Assembly (NCBI GenBank): GCA_022497155.1
Contig: MU385717.1
Location: forward strand, 124,001 to 188,000
Direction of reading: 5' to 3'
Length of the DNA: 64,000 nt
DNA from: Whalleya microplaca
Lineage: Eukaryota > Ascomycota > Sordariomycetes > Xylariales > Xylariaceae
A program made the translations under genes and the position numbers. The notes below the pieces were generated by a model. It was not told the origin of the DNA. It was given only the letters and a program-made list of their open reading frames with translations, and searched no databases. Shown piece by piece: positions 47,098 to 58,600 of the stretch. The first letter of the stretch is position 1, and each line of letters opens with the position of its first letter.

Positions 47098-48965
47098 ATG
47101 GCTACTGAGGGTACGTTTTACTAGGAAAGCAAAATAGCAGCATTAGACCTGTAACTTCCCAGTTGACTTAGACACTGACCATGTTTAATAGACCCCGAGC
47201 AGCACAATGCCTTTCCTCCAGTGAAGGAGAGACGTATCTTCGGTTTCGTTCTCCCAAGATACCCGGCCCCGATGGTCCAAATTTTCATTGTTGGATTCAT
47301 CTTATTCCTAAATCCTGGGTCTGTCATACCTGCCTTGCCACATATGGTAGCGTAGCTGATATTCTTTCAGTATGTACAATGCTTTGGCTGGTCTTGGAGG
47401 AGCCGGTCAAGTAGACGCAACGGCGCAGAATAATGCGGGCATTGCTCTGCACACGACATTTGCGGTGTTTGGCTTTCTAGTAGGCATCGCCCACAATTTT
47501 CTGTGTGCCACCACTCTATTACTTAGATATCTGCGTAAACTGATACCCTAAAGCGGCACGAAATGGACTATGGCTATTGGTGGCATCGGTTACTGTGTCT
47601 ACTCAGCTGCCTTTCTGTGCTATAATCATACGCATAATGAAGGATTTGTCATCTTAGGGGCCCTTCTCGGCTTTTGCGCATCCTTCCTTTGGTGTGCACA
47701 AGGTGTGGTCATGATGGTGAGTAATCTCAGGGCTCATGTCTTAAGAATATTCCTCATGCAATAACACGTTTAGTCATATCCTACAGAATCCGAGAGGGGT
47801 CGAGCAATCTCGATTACTTGACTTTTGTTCAATCTCGGGGCGGTTATCGGAGCGGCAGTGTCTCTAGGTCAGAACTGGAATGTTAAGGCTGGCCATGTCA
47901 CTGACGGCACCTATGTGGGCTTTATTGTTCTGGAAGTAATCGGGGCGTTGTTATGCTGTGTATTAATTCCCAGCGAGAAAATCATCCGAAGCGACGGGAC
48001 GATGGTGCAGAAGGTAGTCCATCCGAGCTTGAAGTCTGATATCGCTGGTCTGTATAAAACTCTCGTGACAGACCCGTGGATATTGTTGCTGTTCCCGATG
48101 TTCTTTGCATCTAACTACTTCTACACATATCAATTCAATGGTAAGCAAGTGGAACTGTCATTTAAACTAGCAATAACTTATCACCGTTACAGACGTCAAC
48201 GCCTACTTTTTCTCCACTAGAACAAGAGCTTTTAACAATATATGGTATTGGGTTACCCAGATCATCGGGGCCGCGGCTTTTGGCGCTTTCCTTGACTGGA
48301 GCAAGTTCTGCCGTCGTACACGAACCTTGATGGGATGGGCAATACTATTTACCCTTGTTATGGTAATCTGGGGCGGTGGGTTTGTGTTCTTGAAGCAGAC
48401 AAATCGCAATATTCTATCACCGAATATGGACCTCTTCGACAACAACTATATTTGGTATCTCATAGTAAGTTTCTTCAATGTTTTCCAGACCTTGCAGACA
48501 CTGACGCTATCATCTAAGATGTATATATCTTACGGCCTTCTCGATTCTCTATGGCAGGTTTTCTGCTACTACACAATGGGCGCTTTGTCCAATGACCCTC
48601 GAAAACTGGCTTATTATGCCGGATTCTACAAATCCATCCAAGCCGTTGGGGCTACAGCAATCTCAAAGCTCGATGCTGTATGTTTCATGCTCTCATAGCA
48701 GCTTGAATGAACTAGCTAACCATTGTCCTTCTAGGACAAAGTTCCGTTTGACATCAATTTCGGAACAAGTTGGGGACTGGTGGCTGGTGGCCTGATCCTT
48801 GCACTGCCACTCTATTTTTGGCGTTTGCACGACACTGAGATCCAATCGGACGCCTTTGGTGATGCCACACATATTGAAGGTCAGGATGTAAATGCTGAAT
48901 TAGAAGTCACCACTTTTGTTAATCATGGGAAGAAAATCGTCAAACCTACGGAGGGCAGTTACTAG
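47098..48965 (+). pseudogene. UNC93-like MFS membrane protein with one in-frame TGA
   Basis: Eight exons (47098-47110, 47192-47318, 47371-47502, 47554-47716, 47774-48140, 48193-48464, 48519-48677, 48735-48965) make 487 codons. They read as a fungal UNC93-like protein: RYPAPMVQIFIVGFILFLNP, GMYNALAGLGGAGQVDATAQ, FAVFGFLVG, GGIGYCVYSAAFLCYNH, FNLGAVIGAAVSLGQNW, GGGFVFLKQ and ALSNDPRKLAYYAGFYKSIQ. Codon 161 (47819-47821) is TGA, between RAISIT and LLFNLGAV. Relatives have Trp nearby, so TGG to TGA is the simplest explanation. The frame stays open afterwards and the other splice sites are intact. Family members are 11-12-helix transport or regulatory proteins; substrates are mostly unknown. Two donors are non-standard (GTCTGT at 47319, GTGTGC at 47503). 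Confidence 0.78.
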
Positions 48966-49374
48966 GTCACATACCACAGCCTCTTTACCCTTTGCCAGGG
49001 AGCACTGCACCATGTCATCTATGAGTCCAGAAGTCAGCTAGGGTTTTTTCCATAGTCATATCTCGCAGATATTGTCAAATGTGCTAGAGTCTTGTGAACG
49101 TGAGACAATGTAGCAGCATCAGTTAAAGGTATGTTAAACTCTTTATTTAAATTTGCACCGTAGTGATTTTCCCATTGGAGATATTTGACCTGTTTGGCCA
49201 TCGAGAGTGCGCGGTAACTGCTCCGAGAGCTCTGTTGCTTAAAGGGGGTTTTCTAAGCTATGAGAGATCCTTTAGATCTTAGTAGACCTTTACACACACT
49301 GTAACTGAAAATAATTATTGCAAACAATGCCAAGATTCCTGCACAGCAATCATACCTTATATTGGTGATAACAT
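48966..49374. other. Convergent 3' intergenic
   Basis: Lies between the UNC93-like gene (plus) and the DnaJ gene (minus). A minus-strand frame (49253-49438) that overlaps the DnaJ end codes a hydrophobic segment and could be an alternative spliced C-terminus; there is no splice evidence for it. Confidence 0.4.
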
Positions 49375-50193
49375 TTATGTTCTTCTGAGCGTCCCCATAA
49401 TCTTTAACTGCAGTATCATTTGCTCTTTGTAATCCCAATAGTTACCTTTATGGTCAGATATTTCGTTACTCATATCAGCGAGTATCTTGCTCGCGATCCA
49501 CATGGGCGTTGTAACCCCTAAAAAGAGCCCAAATTCTCTTGGCAGCTCTTCACAACCTTGGTACAGCTTCCCTTCGCGAATGTTTGATAGCTTTTCGCGA
49601 AGGCGGCCATGATCACCTAATGCGAAATCCATAGACTCCTCCGCCGAAGCAATTAAACCCCTCCAGATGCCAGCATCTGGGTGACCTTCCAGGAGGCCGG
49701 GGAAAGTACTAGAGATCTTTTGAAGGATTTGTAATGAACAGATAACATCCAAGTATGTCTGGTCTATTCGGCTTTCAATATCATCGGCGCATTTCTGCAT
49801 CATACGCAATCTGATGGAGTTGTCGGGCGCATCTGTATGGTGGTCACTTCTATCATGGCGTTGACTATTTTCATTTGCCTGCCCGCTGTATCGGTCGTCC
49901 GGTGCTGGATGGTGACCGCTGCTATTTAGCGGGCTTGACTTACCAGATCTTCGTTGTGCTAATCTACGACGGAATTCGTCATACTCTTTTCGCGATTGAC
50001 GATCTCGCAAAACTTCATATGCCTCTTGAACTTTAATGAACCGTACATGGTTCCCAGGGGTGTTGCCTGACTTATCCGGATGATATTTCAAGCATTGCAT
50101 CCGATAACCTTTCCGGATATCATTCTCTGTGGCCGTGCTCGAGACCCGAAGCCTGCGATACAAATCTTTTCTGTAGATGATGCGTCGATTCAT
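49375..50193 (-). CDS. DnaJ (J-domain) protein
   Basis: A single exon of 272 residues from MNRRIIYRKDLYRRLRVSS; an upstream Met at 50247 is possible. The J domain spans residues 7 to about 75, with LYRRLRVSSTATENDIRKGY, the HPD motif at 38-40 (CLKYHPDKSG) and FIKVQEAYEVLRDRQSRKEY. There is no G/F-rich region or zinc-finger, so it is a class III (C-type) J protein. The remainder is charged and helical with no recognisable domain. It should stimulate an Hsp70 ATPase; partner and compartment are unknown. Lies tail-to-tail with the UNC93-like gene and downstream of the TauD gene on the same strand. Confidence 0.85.
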   Translation of the reverse strand: MNRRIIYRKDLYRRLRVSSTATENDIRKGYRMQCLKYHPDKSGNTPGNHVRFIKVQEAYEVLRDRQSRKEYDEFRRRLAQRRSGKSSPLNSSGHHPAPDDRYSGQANENSQRHDRSDHHTDAPDNSIRLRMMQKCADDIESRIDQTYLDVICSLQILQKISSTFPGLLEGHPDAGIWRGLIASAEESMDFALGDHGRLREKLSNIREGKLYQGCEELPREFGLFLGVTTPMWIASKILADMSNEISDHKGNYWDYKEQMILQLKIMGTLRRT

Positions 50194-51324
50194 GGTGATT
50201 CCTGATGCGGGTTTCTGATTGGGGTTAGATGTTTGAAGTTGTTTCATCTCACTCCAACAAACCTGTCGTGAAATATATATTTAAGTTTGACAAAGTCTTT
50301 GAGGTCGGCAATAGGTAACAATGCATAGACGATGGAGAAGATAAAGACTACCTAGGTACCCTTTATGGTCTTTGTTCCGAATATCACGTTACACATATTC
50401 ACTGGGTAGAATGAGTACGAGGCTAATTATAGATCGATGCGCCTCTTACAGATAATATATATTGGTGAAAAGAACAGCGTCGTAGAGCTTTTCTTGGTAT
50501 ATATTATTATAGCTTTGCCGTAGCCTAGTCCTATTATAGCCATTACACAGGCAGATACATTTTCATGTGTGTCGAATTGAGTACACTGAGATACCAATAT
50601 ATGATTAAACCCGAGTCACATGTATTTACCTAAAGTATAGCAATATTCTGTAGCCGAACTACTAAACAGTGCCTATTACATTACTACGGACTCTAGCAGT
50701 CACCAGTAATTGGTAAATGTGAGGAATGCTGTAGTAGTACATGTAGGAAGTACTCACCAGTATCCATGCCCCTTTATGTCTTTACGATCACGGTACACAT
50801 TGTCATCGTAATAAGTCATACATGCTAGAAAGACGCTGACCATCCTTAAAAGTAAATAGTTAGGTCTGCGTTGGCAAAGTATTGAAAGCTCATCATATGC
50901 CCTTTAACTATACTCAACGTGCAGTGTCAAAACTCATAAACCGCGTCAAAACTTCGCCTTCAAACATCTTAGGCTGCTGGCCATTAAATCTCACTTCTTA
51001 CCTAGATTAAAATTCGAACTATCTCAATTGACTATAGATACCTTATTATGTGTATAATAATTGCTTGAGCGGTTGTTGAAGGATCTCAAGCACAGACATT
51101 TGTAAGTATGTAATAACTCGTTAGGCTGTTTTACTGTCTAATATGAGCGCTATCAATGGCTTTCGCGGCAAGCCTTTGGATCCAATTAAGCGGTTCATTA
51201 GATCGAATAATCACTCATTATAATATACTCAATCGTGTATTTGAATAATAGTTGCATCTGGACGTCTTCTTTCAAAGTCACCTGAGGCTGCCCCAAGGCC
51301 CGAGGATGAGGAACGTTTCCAATA
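50194..51324. other. Intergenic between DnaJ and TauD genes
   Basis: AT-rich, with a TACCTAGGTA palindrome at 50349-50358. No gene, RNA or repeat recognised. Confidence 0.5.
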
Positions 51325-52785
51325 TTAAAACACTTCCGCAAGTGCTTCACGGCGAGACTTAGAGTTTGGATCGAAGTAAGGCTTCTCCCCGAGAGACACA
51401 ACCCGGTTACCTCGGCGTTTCCCAAAGTAGTCGCTATAACTTCGGTTAGCATTCGTGACTACATTCGTGGTTTCGCTTTTAACATGAACTTACTCAGTAC
51501 CTGTGTGGAAGACGGAGCGGCTGCGTTGTATATTAGTAGAAGCACAATACTGACCAATTGAATATCACTTACTTGTCCCAGATCGCGAGATCATTCTTAT
51601 TCCATCTGAACCGGACCTGAAGATCATGGTTCTCCGCAATCAGCTGGAGGACTACATGCGCATTAGCAGACTTTCCTATTGCATTGGTAAACAAGTTCAA
51701 AGGACATACAGTATGCTTTCAAGATCTGACTTTCCCGGTCAGTAACATCGTTGATCCATCCGGCCTCGACCTGGTGAGCTGCACCAAAAAGGCTCTTCCA
51801 TCCAGTAACTGGGTTGGTGCGAATAATCGGACTGCAAGTGTTAGTGTTCATTATAAATCATCCGAACGAGAAAGACTTACTGCACTGCCTTGAAGTCGAG
51901 GCCATTGTTCTCAGGCGCACCTCGGTTGCTGTCGATGAGCTCCTCCCCAAAGTCGTTCGAGACCTTTACAAAGGTAGGCTGGTGATGAGTGGCGGTCAGA
52001 CCTTCTACCAGCTTCTGAATAGGAGGAGAAAGCCGGTCATAAGCTTCGTAGCCGCTAGCCCACAAGGTGTCACCGCCTGCATCCTCGGGAGGCTGAACAA
52101 TCTTGAGGATGGCATAATCAGACGGGATATGCTCAAATGTGATGCTGTCAAATCCGTCAACTCATAACTTCTATGCGAGAAATAGGCATAGCACAAGGCG
52201 TACTCTGCATGCCATCCGGAGCTCGCAATCTTCTTCGAGAGGGGCCCGAAACGATCCTTGTAGAACTTGCGATTTTGCTCGGAAGAGATCACGGACACCT
52301 CATCATCTAGACGTCCGTTCTCGTCGACGGGAATGCCGCGCTTGCTGTTCGAGAGCGCATGGCGGTGCAACTTCGAGGTTTCCGGCTTGCCCGTGAGCTC
52401 TCCGAGGCGCTGGCCCAGAATCTTCTGGTCCTCGATATTGAGATCCTGGTTACGGAAGAAAACGACACCTCGCTCGGCAACTTTGATCAGTGTCAGTTTT
52501 TAAAAGCTTCACCAGTACGGAATATAGCTACCGACCCAGGATTGCCAAATCGCGAATCTTAGCATCGTCATGCAAGATCTCGCTCAACTGGAGGTTGGCA
52601 AACTCCCGGCCAATCACTTTGGTGACGTCGAACTGCTCATATGAGTCGAGAGTACCAGAATATTTCAGCGGACCGTCGAGGCGAGAGCTGCTTGAGGTCT
52701 TAACAGGTACGGTGTTAAGGGACTTCTTGGCCTGCGGGACAGCCGTAGTAGACTCAACATCGACATCTGCACTAGGGGGAGCCAT
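51325..52785 (-). CDS. TauD/TfdA-family Fe(II)/2-oxoglutarate dioxygenase (sulfonate dioxygenase-like)
   Basis: Seven exons on minus (52536-52785, 52204-52480, 51881-52144, 51710-51831, 51573-51651, 51501-51520, 51325-51458) give 381 residues, matching fungal sulfonate dioxygenases. Core motifs are ERGVVFFRNQD and the metal site WHADITFEHIPSDYAILK (His174, Asp176). Then come GGDTLWASGYEAYDRLS, HPIIRTNPVTGWKSLFG, FRWNKNDLAIWDNRSVFHT (distal His336) and GNRVVSLGEKPYFDP. It probably oxidises sulfonates or related acids with loss of sulfite, as taurine dioxygenase does; the substrate is inferred. Exon 6 is only 20 nt. The first intron has a GTCGGT donor, the others mostly GTAAGT/GTATGT. All junctions keep frame. 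Confidence 0.88.
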
Positions 52786-55623
52786 GATGATTGTTTAGTA
52801 AAAATGGTATCAAATTGGATAGTGTTCTTCTGAAGTATCAACGAGAACGGTGATATATCAACTTCTTTTCTATTCCCGACCCTCGTGGCCTCGTCTATAA
52901 CTATATACTTCAGCAAGAGATACAATGCATCCTATCAGATGCAATACCGCCCGAACGGCCGCTGAATGTCTAAATCATATATCAAAATCACGCCAAAGAT
53001 CTAGGTAGCGAATCGCCAACGAGCAAACAGTTGAGTCTCCAGATGAGATCAGATACCCCGCGAGTGGCGTCAATCTCGAAGGGGATAAATCCACGTCACG
53101 CCGAAGGATTCAACGAATAGATTCTAGTATATTTATCAACTATTGACATGTGGTAGTAGCGTCTACGAATTGCGATAAGTGCGATTGTGGTTGGATGGAC
53201 AGTCGAGATTTCAGATATAATAACAAGGCGTCAGGAGATAAGATCTCGGTTTGTGATACTATACTCCAACTTGGCAGCACGCCATTGCATATTGCGCCAT
53301 CGACTTAGTAGACCAATCCCAATCGTGCTATATCATTTCGTCTCGCCAATGACTCCTCGGCGGTGACTCAGCCGGCCTTGAAAGTGATATATTATCAGAG
53401 CATATCCTATGCTGATTATAGTATGTTGCAATATAGAATTTACACGGCATGATAGTCTCATAGACTTAAGGCTCAAATTATTCTAGGATGAAGAATAGCC
53501 TAGCTGTACATACATTTCTCATGGTATACTTTGTTGTGCGCCAATTATTTGACCCTCAAATCAGCATGGCATGCGATAGATACCCTTTCCGGTGTCAATA
53601 GCAACTAACTATGCCAGGGGTGACAGTGGTGGTGAGTGTATGTTTACATATTTATTTTTCACCATTCACATTACCCGACTGAGGTGACGTAACTAGACTT
53701 ATAAACCAACGTTGAGACTAGGATATGGTGCACCAGAATCTATAAGACCAGCTGTTGAAATGAGCGTATGAAGTTGGATGCGGGCCTATATATAACGGCA
53801 TATATATATAAAGGAGTTTTGCTTCCACCTAGCTTCTGATGAATTGAGGCTCAAGAACTGGTACAGCACAAGGCATACAATAGCAATATGTATATAAAAC
53901 AGGCCATCTGCCACTCTAAAATGGCTGAACCTCGAGTCAATCAAATGAATCAAATTTCATTAACCCTACATTCCAACAGCTTCACTTTGCACTGGCCAAG
54001 CCATTGTACTCCTCTTTAGGTACTTTGTCTTGTATTGACACCAGCCTCAACATACTTTCGTCAGAACGCTAACTACTTAGGCTTACCTCTTGTCTAGGCC
54101 TTCCAAGTCTCACCGACTAAATATAGCAGACCCTCCTTCTTAGGCCATGCAAGAACTGTAGATTGGTATCACAGACTTTGGCAATGGAAATATTAGTATA
54201 GGTGCACGTTTATCTAAGTAATATATCTATCTTCGCTCTTCCTGAAGTCGGCTTAATTTGTCACTTAGTTAGTGGCTGTTTATAGTCCAGCAAGTCTCAG
54301 TCTGTCAGTATATCTACCAGAGGTCTGACCAATCAGAAAACAGTAGGAACTTGGGGGTCAATTTGTATAGTCACTCTCTACGTTTAATGCCTCTTTACAG
54401 AGGCTAGAGATACTAAAAAGGTCAACACGTAATAAGATCTAGTCTCTAAAACTTCTTTGACATGTTATTATATAGCTTCTTGATGTTAAAGAGTGTCTCA
54501 TAATATTCAAACCAATTCCATATGCGAGTGAGTAGGTCAGGAACATTAACAGTGCACACTCTGATTCGCGGGATTAAGATATTCATGTGAACATGCACTT
54601 ACATATCAAGTGAAGCTCTTGTTACATTGATTATGAAGTCATCCTAAAATCCAACGATACATGTATGATTCTACCGCGCACTGCGTTTTCGACCATTACG
54701 TAGAACCACGTTCTCCCTACGCCTAGAATCTATGGGGAGAGAAGTGTAACCCCGCCGTGGCCCCTCTGGAGGATGAGCCCGCTAGGGGCCCATTACAGCA
54801 TGGTCTCAGGGGTGTTAGGGCGGTGCTAGGGCCAACATCGGACGGTTCCATTGCGGAGGCTGGGAGGATAGAAAGGGCCATTACGTCACTAGGTGAGAAT
54901 CTCGATGGAGCTCTCTGCACACATTCTGAGCCCACATTCTGCTGCTTTGCAGCTTTGGAGAGAAAAATGCCCCACCCGTATCTTAGGAATGAAAGGTCCA
55001 GCTCTGTCCCGGGAAAGGATCTTCGGAGGGGCTCTCCTACTTCCTACCTACACCCACTGTCTTCGCGATGTCATCGTCGTTGCTACTGCGCTTGATGTTC
55101 CTTCACTGCATCCTCTAGCGGTCTGCGCCGTCGTTCTCATTGGTTCCTTGGTCAGCATCTGCAATCTGTTTTGGCGGGTTGGCGCATGCTGTCGGCCGTT
55201 TCACGAGCTACCTTACACTAGGTATATATGTGTAAATGCCACTCACTTATTCAGTGTCTTCCAAAGAGTCCCCAAGTTGAAGTTGTCGTATGACTGAGGA
55301 GTATAGTGGCGTCAGATTGCTTAACACCCCCGTTCGTTCTCGCCGCCAAACCGTCCTCTTTGACAATTTTTATAACCTAGACTACGTGAAGCCCCGGACC
55401 ATCTTCCTCAGACCCTCTCCTAGGGACCCTTCATTACCCATTTACCTATCTACATCGCTTATCCCTCGTTCATTCACCTATGCCGATGAGCTTGGAATCT
55501 GAGCTTGGAATCCTAGATCATCTGACACGTTGGTATCGCGCTGGGCTTCGACCAACGCCCGTTCCACAGACTGTAGCCAATCCAGTACCACTTGTGCAAG
55601 CCATAGAGCAATAGCTGAGAACC
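52786..55623. other. Divergent intergenic between TauD and GDB1 (about 2.8 kb)
   Basis: AT-rich, with TA-rich stretches (for example near 53790-53815). The distal part, from about 54730, is less AT-rich and includes the presumed GDB1 leader. Open frames such as 54757-55095 and 54893-55297 lack family features. No gene called. Confidence 0.5.
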
Positions 55624-58600
55624 ATGATTCCCCGAACGATAACCTCAAATGAGGTCTATGTTCTACCTTTGAAGGACAATGGCGCTCCTGATGTCCCTGG
55701 CGAGTACATTTATTTGGCCCCCAGGACGAATAACCCTGTGACGATCCGATTTACAATCGAGGGAACTTCATCAATATGTCGACAAGGCAGTTTATGGGTC
55801 AATATCCCAGATCATGGGGCCGAGTTCCAGAGAAACAAGTTCCGCGAGTACAAGTAGGCGAATCCGTGCTAATCGCTTATCGTTAAATCTTGTGCTCATC
55901 CGATGTCTAGACTAAATCCCGACTTCAATCGAACAATCGAGGTTTCAATACCCGTCTATGAAGCCGGTACCTTCGCCTTTTATACTACGTATGCCGAGCT
56001 CCCCGATCTTTCTTCCGCCCTTAGCTCAACTCCACCGGCCTCGGTCGAGTCTAAAAAGACGCCGCTCTACTACATTGATGTTGCTCCGCGATTGTCGTTA
56101 GATGGCCGGCCGTTACCGCTCCCAGCATTATCGGTCTTTTCGGTCATTAGCAAGTTCATGGGCAAATATCCGTCTGATTGGGAGAAACATCTCCAAGGAA
56201 TCAGTGGTCGTGGATACAATATGATACACTTCACGCCTCTCCAAGTCCGCGGGGAATCAAACTCTCCATACAGCTTGTACGATCAGCTTGGGTGGGATCC
56301 GGAGTGCTTCCCAGAAGGAGAGAAAGATGTGCAACAGATGGTTGATAGCCTGGAACAAAATCATTCTCTTCTCAGCTTGACTGACATAGTCCTGAACCAC
56401 ACGGCGCACAACAGCAAATGGCTGCTAGAACATCCAGAGGCTGGGTATAACCTGACCACGGCGCCTTGGCTAGAGTCTGCATACTTACTTGACACTCAAC
56501 TTCTAGAGTTTGGCTCTAAACTAGAAGAGTTAGGGTATCCCACAGAGCTCAAGTCGACAGATGACCTTGTAAAGATCATGGATGGCATCAAGAAGCATGT
56601 CATTGCTGGTATTCGCCTTTGGGAATACTACGCACTCGACGTTGATCGCGATGCTGATGCTGCAGTGGAGTCTTGGGCTGCTGGGAAACTGAATAATCCC
56701 GAAGGGACTTCTGGTGGTGACCTGGACAAGCTCAAGGATGCTAGTGTAAAAGAGCAAGCAACCTATCTGGTTGAGAATGGCCTACTTGGAAATGAGAGAC
56801 TTGGCGAGCGCTTCCGCCGGCGCATTGATCCACAGGTTTCAGCTGCTTTAGTCGCTACCCTGTTTGGAAAGTATAGGGGAGAGGCTGATGAGGCGACTAT
56901 TCGTTCGAAATTAGTTCAAATCCTAGATGTGGTCAACGTACCTTTCTATGAGGAATATGACAAAGAGATTGGAGAGATCTTACAGCAACTTTTCAATAGG
57001 ATCAAGTACGTCCGCCTCGACGACCACGGTCCAAATTTGGGCCCCATCGACAGCAAGAATCCTTTAATCGAAACCTACTTCACTCGTCTAGACAAGACAG
57101 AGGCATCAGACAAGTTGAAACCCGAAGACTTGGTTCTCGTCAACAATGGTTGGGTCTGGGCTGGAAATGCTCTGGTTGATAATGCTGGTCCCCAGTCGCG
57201 TGTCTATCTGCGACGTGAAGTTATTGTTTGGGGGGACTGCGTCAAGCTTCGATATGGAAATGGCCCCCAAGATAGTCCATGGTTGTGGGAGCACATGACT
57301 AAATACGCGCGAATGCTAGCTAAGTACTTCGCTGGCATCCGAATTGACAACTGCCATTCCACTCCTATCCATGTGGCGGAACACATACTGGATGAGGCTC
57401 GACGCATTCGACCTAATTTGTATGTCGTGGCAGAGCTTTTCACGGGCTCCGAAGAGATGGACTATGTCTTCGTAAAGAGGCTAGGCATTAGCGCGTTAAT
57501 CAGAGAAGCAATGCAGGCTTGGAGCACGGGTGAGCTTAGCAGACTGGTTCATCGCCACGGTGGCCGCCCGATTGGCAGCTTCGAGGTAGATGAAATCTCA
57601 AAGGGTAACATCGGAAGTGCTCCCACCAGTCCTGGGGTCGATATCGAGTCTACGCGGGAGATCATTCGCAAGATCAAATCTGTGCCAGTTCAGGCACTAT
57701 TTATGGATTGTACACATGACAACGAAGTTCCTGCCCAGAAACGAGATGCTCGAGACACTTTGCCAAACGCTGCACTAGTATGCATGTGTTCAAGCGCAAG
57801 TGGGAGTGTTATGGGATACGACGAGATATACCCAAAACTTGTTGACCTCGTCAACGAGACCAGACTATACACATCAGAGTCATCTTCAGCTAAGGAAATT
57901 AAAGTCGGCAGTGGCAAGGGTGGCATTGGCGGTGTCAAGAAGTTACTGAATCAGATCCACACATTGATGGGTAAAGACGGCTACGATGAAACGCACATCC
58001 ATCATGAGGACCAGTATATCACCGTTCACAGAGTGCACCCTGGGTCAAGGCAAGGATACTTCCTAATTGCTCATACCGCGTATCCAGGATATGGCAATGG
58101 TAATGGCAATTTCAACCCCGTCCATCTTGGCGGCACGAAAGCGCGTCACCTAGGTAGCTGGATGCTCGAGGTTGATGCCAGTGATGAAGCAAAAAAGGAA
58201 GTGGAAAGTGACGAAAAATATCTACGGGGTCTCCCAAGTTCTGTAGTCAACGTACCCGGTGTCCGGTTGGAAGTCAAGGCGGACGAGACCATCATCACAG
58301 TCCGCGATAAGTTTCCACCAGGAAGTATTGCCCTATTTGAGACCTGGATTCCAGCTGCTGAACATTCGACGGGCTTGGATAGTTATGTCACAACTGGAGC
58401 CAAGGCCGCAGTTGTTGATCTGGATCTTGTTGATCTCAACTTTGTATTGTACCGCTGCGAAGCCGAGGAACGAGACGGTAGCGGAGGGAGAGATGGCACA
58501 TATGATATTCCAGGCCATGGCAAACTTGTGTATGCTGGTCTCCAGGGCTGGTGGAGTATCTTGAAGGATATCATCAAGGACAACAATCTTGCCCATCCAC

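Noticed and set aside
49253..49438. Small hydrophobic minus-strand protein overlapping the DnaJ end
   Set aside because: Overlaps a well-formed DnaJ C-terminus; only a speculative alternative exon, with no splice evidence.
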